Under the pieces are notes generated by a model. The model did no database searches and was not told where the DNA came from. It saw only the letters and a list, made by a program, of their open reading frames with translations. A stretch of 64,000 nucleotides of DNA from Onchocerca volvulus (lineage: Eukaryota; Nematoda; Chromadorea; Rhabditida; Onchocercidae). Below, piece by piece: positions 9,978-20,729 of the stretch; position 1 is the first letter of the stretch; each line of letters begins with the position of its first letter. The DNA lies in the NCBI GenBank assembly GCA_000499405.2, contig HG738139.1, forward strand, positions 1,291,361 through 1,355,360. The letters are read 5' to 3'. The position numbers and the translations under genes are program-made.

Positions 9978-12139
9978 TTCAACATAGAAATTCAATTTTA
10001 GTTTGAAAGCAAATATTGTAATCTTATTTTATCATATATAAAGATGTCGGCCTTTTACTCTTAGGATATCAGCAACATGTTGAATGATGATATGACAAAA
10101 CCACCTAATAATGGTAGGAATATCTCAATTAAGTATTTCAGTAATCAGACATTACTGAAGTTATTATCTCGCCATCTCAGGACTATTTATCGCTCGACAA
10201 GATATCACTGGAGTTATTATGAAACTTCATTAAAATAATTAGAATGAAACTTGAAATGTGGGAACTAATATATGATTGTTTGTGCATATTATGAAACTTC
10301 GTCATCTAACGGCAATTACTATTATTTGATCATTTCTGTCGATAATTTTTCTTGATGTTTGATTAGTATTGGGAAGTAGAATGAAATTTGTAAGCAGCTG
10401 GAATCATAAATTCGCTTCAGAATGCTATAACATCCAGCATGTAACATTCAGAAATTTTAATAATATAACCATTGAAAAAAAGAAAATTTGATACATCTTG
10501 AAAATGAAAGATCACTAAGATAAAAAATTTTCGGATAAATAAATAATTTTAGATCCCACAGATAAAATTTATCTATAATAAATCTTTTCTGCAGTAATTA
10601 TCCAGGAATATCAATAATAATTTTGCTGGATTTTTCTGTCTCTTGGGATGTTAAAAATCGCAAATATTCATTGTATGACATCATAATTAAATATTCCTCA
10701 CTTCCGAATCTTAATAACTTTCATCTCCTTAATTTATTTCCTTGACAACATATTTATGACATAACATATAAATATAAAGCATATAATTTAATAAGCATAA
10801 ATGTATATAAATTAATAAGCGTAAATATAAACTAATGAGCATAAATTAATTAGCATAAATTAATAAGCATACATATAAACTGATAGGCGTAAATTAATTA
10901 GCACAAACTAATAAGCATAAATTAATTAGCAAAATTAATAAGCATGCTTATAAATTAATAAGCATACATATAAACTAATAAGCATAAATTAATTAGCATA
11001 ATGAAAAGGAATACTGCAACTGCATGCATAACATTCGTAAATTCCTTTAATTATATATTGAGGATATAAATAGAAAGCATATAAATTGTGTCACGGAGAA
11101 TAGAAATTCCTTTTCATATATGCTTCTATTAATGAAAATTATTTAAACATCTTGAAAAGATTATGAATTAAAGCCTCATAATTCTTTTTCTTCATGTATT
11201 CTATGAAAAAATGCGAGAATCCCTCAAAAAATATCATTTCGATATAAACGAATGGCAATAATTTCATTGCTTCTTCACCATCAGAACTGATTCTTTCGAA
11301 AAATAACCTATGATTACGTCGATTTAAAAATCATTAGAAATACGGTAAATGTATGGATGAAAAGAAATATTTCTCTTCTGTTGGTTCAATGACGCTTAAA
11401 ATGGGTAGTGACCATATGATCACATACTCTGAATTTTTTTCAAAATCATAATAGGACAACTTATCATAAAAAATGAAAGAGAAAGATTCACCTATTGAAT
11501 CGTTACTAGAAAAAAAGCTCATTCACTTTCGCAAGATCTATTTACTATTCATCACCAATGATATAATATTTTTTCAAAGCGATAGATAAGCCACGCATTC
11601 AACGCAATCAGATTCCTACAGTTATTTTGAAAAGACAAAACATATAAAGAGAGAGCGAAGCTGGGAATTAGAGAATACAAATTTGATTTAATGGAAAAGA
11701 TTTTTATCTTTTTTTGTTTTATATTGGCTTTTCACGCTTGTATATATATTTCTGTCAAAAGTGTTTGAAATATCGCTAAAATTGTCACATGAAGCTGGCA
11801 GACCCTTGCGTTCTTCACTTTTCATATTCTAAAAATGAATGAAAATTATTTTTGACGGAATTACTGACATGAAAAATAATTTAGTATAGAACAGATAGAT
11901 AGCAACCTGCGTTAGGTTAAATATTTTTTAGTATAAAATATCATTTGTAACATACTCATTTCATTTATCGAACTAAAAACTAAAACAATGAAATTAAACA
12001 CAAAGGTACTTGTCCGTTTTTAAATTGGATTTTATTATGGACTAGCATTGCAATTTTAATGACGCTAATTCATAGAATTTAGTGGTTAAATATTTGCGAC
12101 ATTCATAGCACTTATTGGCTGAACCTTTGCAATCGATGA
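9978..12139. other. Non-coding flank: duplicated 3' flank of the receptor gene unit
   Basis: No convincing ORF. 9978-10780 aligns with 23539-24345, and 11095-11270 aligns with 25085-25265, so this is the 3' flank of the duplicated gene unit. 11715-11930 aligns with 16900-17110 and 19935-20150, three copies of the sequence just downstream of the last exon. A minisatellite lies at 10788-11001. The ORF-like stretch 11334-11522 (-) is not conserved as protein and is left out. Confidence 0.7.
10788..11001. repeat. AT-rich minisatellite built on AATTAATAAGCATAA
   Basis: About a dozen degenerate repeats of AATTA(AT)AAGCATAA-type units, with AAACTAATAAGC and ATACATATAAACT spacers. The paralogous flank around 25060-25090 lacks it, so it expanded in this copy only. 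Confidence 0.85.
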
Positions 12140-14294
12140 TTAGTTTTGTTTTCGAAACATTGAAAGAACTGCATGACGATATGGTTCAAGGGCAACAATG
12201 GTACTTAGACCAATAGCAATTGAATTTGACTGAAACAAAATAGAATTGGACAATTTACTGGGACAAGAAAAGTTCTCGAAATCACAGTGGATGGGAGGAT
12301 ACCACAATAAAATAGATTAGAAATTTTACCTCATAAAAAATTTGAATTATTGTAGCCATCTTATCGTAGAATACACTCTCTTTAATTTGACATCGAATGC
12401 AACTGCAAATTACTAATGCCAACGAAGCAACTGCAATAGTTTTACACATATTGTCACATTGATTTTCTTAATTTTGATTTCAATTTCTCCATGGAATATT
12501 ACTAAATTCAGATAACATATAATGACACAGTGCTACCTCGCAGTAATAAATCATGCAATAATTTGCTTATACTTCATAAAACTCACGGAAACGGGGCAGA
12601 ATAACGATTTCATTGGCGTAGCTGTAAATAACAAATGAAAGTAATCGTTTCCGTCGCAATTTCCCAACATGAATAGCATCAACTCCTGCCGGTTTATATT
12701 TATAAATTTCAACAGATGCCTGTAGAAATAATTATCTAATTTGAAAATTTAATCGCTCAAACAATCCATCATTTGAATTTACCAATGTTGGGAAATGAGA
12801 ATTTGACCGTGAATTACTGTTCCTTCCTGTAATTTTAGGCTAATTTTTTGCAAGCAGTGGACAAAATCTGTAAAATTTAACCATTATAGCAAGAACGAAT
12901 AAGGCAATGAATAATGCAAGATGCGTTATATGAAATTGTGCAATAATCGAGAATTTTTGTCTAATAAAGTGCATGAAACTAATCCATAAGAATAACGACA
13001 TATGAAGAACCACATAATGAAGTTTTTGACTCCTGTAAAGATTGTCATCTGATGAATATTTCGCTTGCATTGATAAATCTCTATCAAGAATTTATATCTC
13101 TTGGGAAGGCATAAATTTGATCGCGTCTTTAAAAAGAAACTTCTCTAAATCTTCATAAACTTAGCAGATATAGCATTTCAAGGATAAAACTCACTTGTTC
13201 ACGAAATGTTTTGCATAAAAAATCGGATGTGCATAAGGTAAATAGCAAATAACAGTTGCATATAGCGCTAAAGAATGGAACCAAATATTTCCAGAATTGA
13301 GGATTCGTCTTGCCCAGCGTCCAATTTCATACCTGCAGATAGAGGCAGTTTTTTTTTTTTTTTTAATTGAATATTTTGAATATTCCAGAGAAATATTTCG
13401 CTATTTCCAGAATATCTCGCTAATTTATTCGTCTGAGATCATATCAAATTTCAAAATAATACTTGAAAACTTGCAGAATTTCGTGCATGTTATTCCATAG
13501 GGTAATTGGACATCAAATACAAATCAAATTTTCATCTCCTAACATAAGCAAATTCGACCTTTTGAATAAATCATGAAAATAGTTCGAGGGAACTTACAAA
13601 GTTTTTTTAAAACGAAATTACAACTAACAAGTTTTCTGTTTTTTCGTCTATGAAGAGAACTGCAATATCTAATGCGTCCGCCACAAGATCAACTATACTT
13701 ATCGCCATTAAGACCGCCATTAAATTAAGCGTAAAATATTTGAATAGGCTATCCTTCACTTTCGCAAATGATAAATATACCAAAAGTGGTATAATTATGA
13801 AATCAGCAACTGTTGTAAAATGTGAAAAGAGTTGCATTGGACTGTATAGAGCTGCTAAACAGATACAATTATACGATCTTGAAGCAAAAATAAAATTGAA
13901 ATTGTCCTTTTGGCATTTTGAGGCAATTTTAACTAATGCATGTGGTTAGAATTAATTCTGTTAATTTTCTAGGCATCCTATTTGTAGAGATCGGAAAATA
14001 GGGCAGTTTTTTATGAGGGAATTGGCTGGTAGGAACTGAACTAATTTTTCTTTTTTTGAATTCATAATGAAAACCAAAATTTCATATATTTGTCAAAGAA
14101 AATTCTAACAATTTCATAAACTTTATTTAAAAACTTATCGAATAACAAATATAGGATTTCACACCGCAAGGGAAAATTATATTTCAAAACTTACGACATG
14201 AAAAACCTTTGTCTGCACATATTGATCTTCCAGTAGTATTAATTTTTCCATGATCAAAATTTCTATTGCTATTATCAGCGAAAAATAGTGACAT
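12140..14294 (-). CDS. Putative multi-pass membrane receptor, nematode 7TM chemoreceptor-like (gene A)
   Basis: Seven exons reconstructed: 14294-14195, 13854-13629, 13332-13195, 13032-12882, 12719-12587, 12430-12330 and 12229-12140 (939 nt, 312 aa). Every junction is GT-AG; the exon 2 donor is GTTAGT and the exon 4 donor GTTAAA. The N-terminus (33 aa) has no signal peptide, has an NTT glycosylation sequon and two cysteines, and should be extracellular. Hydrophobic helices follow: two in exon 2, one in exon 3, two in exon 4, one or two across exons 5-6, and a last one in exon 7 holding LEPYR, which sits where NPxxY would be in TM7. Basic KLRRKR precedes a late helix, as in GPCR loop 3. Gene B has the same structure. 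I infer a nematode-type chemoreceptor-like GPCR; family and ligand are unknown. Confidence 0.72.
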
Positions 14295-17200
14295 CGATTT
14301 CAGAGGGTTAAATTGCTAAAAACAGATAGTTTATTATGATGGAGCCAAAAATTTGCTAAAAATAATTATTTCATACAGCTATGAATCGGAAATTTGAGAT
14401 GTGAAAATGGAAATGACAATATGGCATGGAAGAATTATGAGACCAAAAATATTGAACAATGTTGATTAATATTTAAGATTAATTTGTACCCGAAATTAAT
14501 TCTTCATTAATCAAAAGCCAAATAACTGGAACTGATTTCACCACTATCTTCTCAATCATCCATTTCAATAATATTCTGTTCTGTCTCATTTAATTGCTAA
14601 TTTTGACTTTTTTTTATATGCTATATTATAACACGACGATGAGGGATGAAACTGCTTGATATGTCATGCACGTTTTCATAATCTTCTTAATTAATTCTGT
14701 CGTGATTGATTTGAATGATTATAACTGATCGCATATCTTATTCCGATGACATATTTATCAAATATCTGCCTTATAAACTTTCGATAGAGCTTGTATGTCT
14801 ACTATAGTTGTGACGGCGAATGATGGAAAGGTTGAAATCTGGAAAGAGAATCTAAGAAATGGCTACTACATCCAAGGAAGTAGGCACGCAAATTACTCAC
14901 TTTTAGAATGAAGAGATGAAGACGAAAAATAACAAAATCATTCTCTTTGAGGCGATTATCAAAAGGAGCACAATTTAAAGCCATTAATGAAGATTTACGA
15001 GAGAACAGGTCTGGTGCCGACTGTGATAATTTCATTTTTTTTTTAAGCATACGTCGTCATGTTGCGGATAAAAATTTGTTGTTAGGTTTGCATTTCAAAA
15101 CCTGCTCCATCTACTGGATAAAAGCCTGACTTCTACATTATATTGCAAATTTCTCCTACACTACTCTGATTGATTGCATATGTTGACTAGCAAGATTGAC
15201 TTGAAAAAATTAGAGTATTCAATTCGGACTAATGGAAACTTGTGCATGAAAGAGTGAAATGGAATCTCAGTTCTATTTTGCTGATTTTTTGATCTATTCA
15301 AAAGAATCCGCGTTCGGGATAAGAATTGTAATTATTTCTCTTGAATGAAGAATTTCTTCTTTCTTTAAACAAATCATAAGGATGGGTTCGGAAAAAAATT
15401 ATGAATCTTTTTGAAACGAAAAAATAAACAAGATTTTTACGCCAGTATATCTATTGTTGTTTTTTTTTTTTTTATAATCAAAATTACTCTGATTTATGGC
15501 AAATATCAAAAAATTTCATAGAGAGTTAGATTACGCCAGAAAAACTATTTACTTGAATTCGATATGTAATTTCCCTTATTCTTTTACAAACTTAAGAAAT
15601 TTGTCAAAATAATTAGAAAAGCATGAACTCTAATTAAGCTAATGATTGAAAGACTTGGTTGTCGTCTGAATGCAAAAAAAAAGATTAAAAAAGATAAAAA
15701 CATAAAAGTATTATTTATTAACATAAGGAGTATTTCATAAGCAGTTAATTATGTTTCTAGAGACAATTCTTGATTTGATAAGCGAAACTTAGATTTGCAG
15801 ATACAGTAATGTTCGAATTACCAATGCAAATAGAGTAGCTATGCCATTCTAATAAAACGTATCGCTCATGACTGAAAATTTTATTTGGACGATTTCAATG
15901 AATCGACGAATCGCAATGGCATAAAAAAATGTGATGCTTTCGCAGAAGTTTGAAAAAATCAAGAAAAAATTATTTGTTCTTCATATCTGAATAAAGTGCC
16001 ATAAAGTACTTTATTGAAATATTTTTAGGATTATTACTGTAACAAATAATCCTGTTATAAGCGATAGTTAATGTTATCCCATATGTTGCTGACATATTAA
16101 GGAAAAATCCTTTTGGCCCATCCTCTTTGCTGACTATGAGAATATCACATTTACTTTCAGATCAGAAAGTATAAATAACCTCAGTGATCAAGTTAGTAAC
16201 TTCATTATTGCATGTTAATAACTTCATTATCACAGAATTATTTGTTGCTCAATAAGATATCGCGAAGTTATTAACAAATTCATAAAAATAAATAGCATAA
16301 GATTTCAAAAACACTATTAAATGAATGCTGTATAGTGATGAAACACACTTCGCGATCAATGGCAGTTAATATTAATAATCATTTTTTTCAATTACCTTCC
16401 TTAGTGTTTGAAAATATACGCTGAGTTACAATAAACAGAAAACAAAAAAGACGAGGGAAAAACTGGTAAAATATGCTCAAATCATCATTTATGTCCGCAA
16501 TAAATATGTTACTTTCTCGGTTCGTTAAAAATATGAAATATTTCTGAAGTGTTTTGAAACACTCTTCATATAACCCATCATCAACTATTGCATGAAGCCT
16601 CCTTTATTTTTCTTTTTATTTGTTTCAATTTTGTAAGGAAATCTTGTTAATCTCAGTGCATAATCAGCCAAGGTAACGTAAAGAAATTTGGCAATTTTAG
16701 GTAAACTGGCAATATCGTACGAAGAAACTCAATTTGGTCAAACTGATGGTCACATTCTTAATCCAATTTACAAGCTTTTAATCGCATCATAACGATGTAT
16801 AATTTGAACAAAATTACCGCGGCTGTTGGTATCAGAAATACCCTCTCATAAATCCTCATTAGCGAATTTGAATTATATTTTATCTTTCTTTACATCATGT
16901 TGGCTTTTTACGATAGTATACACATTTCTATCAAAGGTATTTGAAATATCGCTAAAATTGTAACATGATGAAACCGTGCTGGGACACCTCTCTTTTTTCA
17001 TTATTGCATCAATTCATATGCTAAAAATGAATGAAAATTGTTTTTAACGAAATTTTGATAGTTTAGTGTAAATCAGATAGATGGTAATATTGCGTAGGAC
17101 CAACTACTTTCTAGCTATGATCAAGTCCAAATTCATTGATAAAAATCATATCAATGGAAAGGACATGTTTTTTGCTATTGTTACTATTGCTCTTCTTCCA

Positions 17201-17599
17201 ATTAAGCAATTTTTTATCTTATTCCCTATAAGCAAACAAGCTTACTATATTTATCAATAATTTATATTTTTCATATGATAAAATCTTTCACCATGAATTT
17301 TTTCTTTCAATATGTTGGAAATTATATTGGAAAAGAATTTTGAAGTTATTTCATTCTTCCCAAGGCTCATTTTAGAATTTACTTTTGAAAAAATATTGTC
17401 GCATTAATATAATGCGAAACATAAAATAGAGAGAATATCTTTGTAACTATTCATTTCACTTATCGAACCAAAAACTAAGACAATGAAATTAAACACAATT
17501 TTTCTTTTTTAAATTAATTTTATTATGGATTAGCATTGCAGTATTATTGACAATAATTCATGGCATTTATTGGCTGAATAAATGTTTCAGTCGAGGACA
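14295..17599. other. Intergenic: upstream flank of gene A and start of the next duplicated unit
   Basis: 14295-16000 is gene A's upstream region. 15930-16010 aligns with the upstream flank of gene B (23400-23465). 16850-17599 is the 3' flank of the next, decayed gene copy. One possible exon lies at 14906-15030 (-): it encodes KMKLSQSAPDLFSRKSSLM and later residues, ends on a GTGAGT donor, and has a TTTCCAG acceptor about 62 bp further on. It matches nothing I recognise and I do not call a gene. Otherwise no coding sequence is visible. Confidence 0.55.
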
Positions 17600-18170
17600 T
17601 TTACAGCATTTATTGATGAAACCTTCGCAATCGTTCAAATCTACATATCGAAATATTGGAAGAATTACATAACGATATGATTCAAGAGTGACAACGGTAC
17701 TTAGACCAATGGCAATTAAACTTGACTGAAACAAAATGCAATTTATTGGGACAAAAAAAGTTCTCGAAAGTACAGTGGATAGGAAGATACCGCAATGAAA
17801 TAGATTTAAAAACTTTACCTCTTAAAAAATACGAATCGTTGTGATCATAATATCAGAGAATATAGTCTCCTCAATTTGACATCGAATACAAGCGCAAACT
17901 ACTGACAGAAATGAAGTAGATGCAATAGTTTTACAATCCTGTAAAGAATGATATTTTATCAATATATTGCGTGCAATATACATTTCCATTAAGAATGTAT
18001 ATATCTTTAGAATGCATAAATTTGATCGTACCTTTAAAAGAGAACTTCTTTAAATCTTCATAAACTCATAGTTATAGCATTTCAAGGATAAAACTCACTT
18101 GTTAACGAAATGTTTCGCATAGAAAATCGAATTCACAAATAGATAACAAACAATAGCTACATAAGCGCAA
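17600..18170 (-). pseudogene. Relic of the 7TM receptor gene (copy D)
   Basis: Degenerate copy of gene A exons. The exon 7 equivalent (about 17600-17735) has ESYR in place of EPYR and has lost its stop. The exon 6 equivalent (about 17830-17935) has lost the GCAG acceptor (now GCAT) and has an in-frame stop before the final Glu. Sequence then jumps at about 17937 to what is the exon 4 acceptor region in gene A, so exons 4 and 5 are deleted. An exon 3 piece (about 18085-18170) is cut short where the repeat block at about 18190 begins. It cannot encode a receptor. Confidence 0.8.
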
Positions 18171-18211
18171 TTTGAAACTATTTTTATCGGCAATATATAT
18201 TTGTACATATG

Positions 18212-18720
18212 TGAATGCTACCTGTTACCCAGAAACGGATCTCCGGAAGTTCTCCACCGATTTTTTTCAAATTTTGACATAAGTATCCCAAATAGGCCAT
18301 TATTTTTATATCGACGTAGTCACTTTTTTTCACATTATTTTATGTCCGTGACATTAAAAGTAAATGAGGGGATAGGTTTATTAACTCCGTCTTTCTTTCT
18401 TTCTCTTATTCTCCCTCTACCCCCATCTCTATCTCTCTCTCTTTCTTTTCCTTAGTAAAATAATAATATTCTATATAAATAAAAATGAAAATGTTATCTG
18501 TTATCCCGAAACGGATCTCCGCAAATTCTCCACCGATTCTTTTCAAATTTTGACCTTGTATTCGAATAGGTGCGTGCTCTTATGTATTCATAATTGCTTT
18601 TTTTCACGTTTCACGTGCGTGACAACTGAAAGTAAATGAGGGAGCGGAGTTCGTTGACTCCGCCTTTCTTTTTTTCTCTTATTCCCCTCCTTCTTTCAAT
18701 CTTTCTGATAATAATAATAA
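18212..18720. repeat. Two tandem copies of a ~245-bp repeat, possibly Helitron 5'-end sequence
   Basis: 18212-18455 and 18486-18720 share ACGGATCTCCG, TTCTCCACCGAT and TTCAAATTTTGAC, the AAGTAAATGAGGG motif, and a CT-rich tail of CTTTCTTT and CTCTTATTC. The second copy starts TCTATATAAATAAAAATGAA, which resembles the 5' end of animal Helitrons (TC followed by an AT-rich run). The base before TC is T rather than the expected A, so the Helitron assignment is only an inference. The block truncates receptor relic D. Confidence 0.6.
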
Positions 18721-20729
18721 TACGCCTTCATTTTTTCTCTCCGTTTCCTTCTTCCTCTCATCTCTCCCATAATAATTAATAATTAGTAATTAATAATAAT
18801 AAGTAATAATAATAGTTTGCCTCCCTTTATTTCTATTATTCTCCCTCTACCACTCATCTCTCCCTCTATTGTTATGCTTATTACATTACGTGGATTTATC
18901 CAAGGAAAGAAGGAAAAAAACTTTAAAAAGAATTAAAATGCTTTCTGATATGGCATATAAATATAAAAATTTCTGCATTTGCAACGACCTGAAAATAAAG
19001 TTTTAGATACCTGTCAAAATTTGAATTTGAAATTCTTTTTCTTTAATAAAAATTAGCTTAGTTATTTCGAAAAAAGGTTTTCATCTGTGTAAACTACAAA
19101 TACACGAAACTTATTGCTCTGAATCTGATCTCTGTAGTATTACGGTGCTCATTAATGATAATGTGATTTCTTTTGCTCTTCAATACGATATTACATAAAT
19201 TTGAATAGAAAAAAAACACTCTGAATAGAGTTTATATGAAAGAAATGATTTATAGCAGTACTGAGAGGTTCAAAAATTCATCATATTAACTGTGATTTCA
19301 AAGCATGCATAAATTGATGCAAATATTTTATTTCCAATACTTATATTTCCAATCACCAAATTTTGGTAATTCATATTTTTAAATAAAACGCTAAAAGAGC
19401 TACATGGCAATAAGCTCAAGTAAAGATCACATTGAAAAGAGTGATAACACTTCCAAACAAACATTACGGAGTTAGCCTTCACGAGGAAAATAGCATTAAA
19501 AAAATAACGTTGATTTCTTATTTCAAATAAGACATAAATGAATTTTATATATACTTTCAAAAGCAGTAATTTGCAGCATAGTGAATATGATAACAAATAA
19601 GTCTCATGAATGTTTGGATGCAATATCCTTAAATTGATGCTGCGGGTTATTTTAATATCGGAACTAACCAATATTCATTATTGTCCAGCAAAAAATTGTA
19701 GACTGTTCATAACAAGTTTCAAATATACAAACAGAAAAAAAAAAATAATATGAATGAATTAGTTCGCAGCGAATCAGTATCAGACAAAAGATCGATTTAC
19801 TATTGTGTTGCCAGTAATGTAATACAAAGACGCATTCTGTGATTAGATTGTTACATTCATTTTGAAAACAAAAGCATAAAAAAGAGAAAGAGCGGGGAGA
19901 ATTAGAGAAATGTGATTTGACGAACAAGGATTTTTATCTTAATTTGTATCATATTGGTTCTTCACGATATTATATTTCTCGAGAGTGTTTGAAATATTTT
20001 TAAATTTGTCACACGACAAAGCATTGCTGACAATGTTGCATCAGTTCGTATTCTAAAACTGCGAGCGAATTATTTTTAACGAAATTGCTAATATGAAAAG
20101 TAGTTTGATGCAAATCAGATAGATAGTGATACTGCGTTAAGACTAAATGTTTTTGGCTATGGTGCAAATCCGAATTCATTGACAGAAATCATGTCAATGG
20201 AAAAGAATGTTATTTCCCATTATTACTACTGCTTTTCTTCCCATTAAGCAATTTTTTAACTATCGGATTTCCCATAAATATACAAGTTTACTATATTTGT
20301 TCATCATGATTCACATTTTCCAGATGATAAAATCTACTGCATCATGGATTCTTCTTTTCAATATGTTTGATTTCATGACTACTTCAATTGCATATTGTTT
20401 CATTCAACTTCGGATCACGTTTATCGAAACATAGTCTCAACGATATCTTCATTTAATTCTTATCAGTATTTCATTTCTACTACACTACAAGAATTCATAG
20501 CTTAATGATCAATAAATTTCAGATGAAAAACTTTTTAATAAATAAATATTGCAAACATCAAAAATTTTGATTCATCATCCTGTTTTCACGAGATAATAAT
20601 TATGCATGATACGTATCTTCGCTGTGAATATGCATTTAATTATAGTTTATATGTAAATTATTCTAAAAAATGGAATGAAATTATGAAGTCAATAGCCACT
20701 ATTATTTCAATGAAATTTAATTTAATCAT
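18721..20729. other. Intergenic: low-complexity tail and duplicated 3' flank of gene B
   Basis: 18721-18890 continues CT-rich and AAT-repeat sequence. 19740-20150 aligns with the 3' flank of gene A (11530-11930). The ORFs on the - strand at 19270-19671 and 19664-19927 fall partly in this duplicated non-coding flank and are not conserved as protein; I see no gene. Confidence 0.6.

Noticed and set aside
15690..16440. Weak inverted similarity to the 3' flank of the receptor units (GTTGCTGA, AATAACTTC motifs)
   Set aside because: Matches are short and scattered; by eye I cannot separate a real inverted repeat from AT-rich coincidence.
19270..19927. Two adjacent - strand ORFs of 133 and 87 codons
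   Set aside because: They overlap the duplicated non-coding flank whose other copies (11530-11930) do not preserve a reading frame, and they show no domain.
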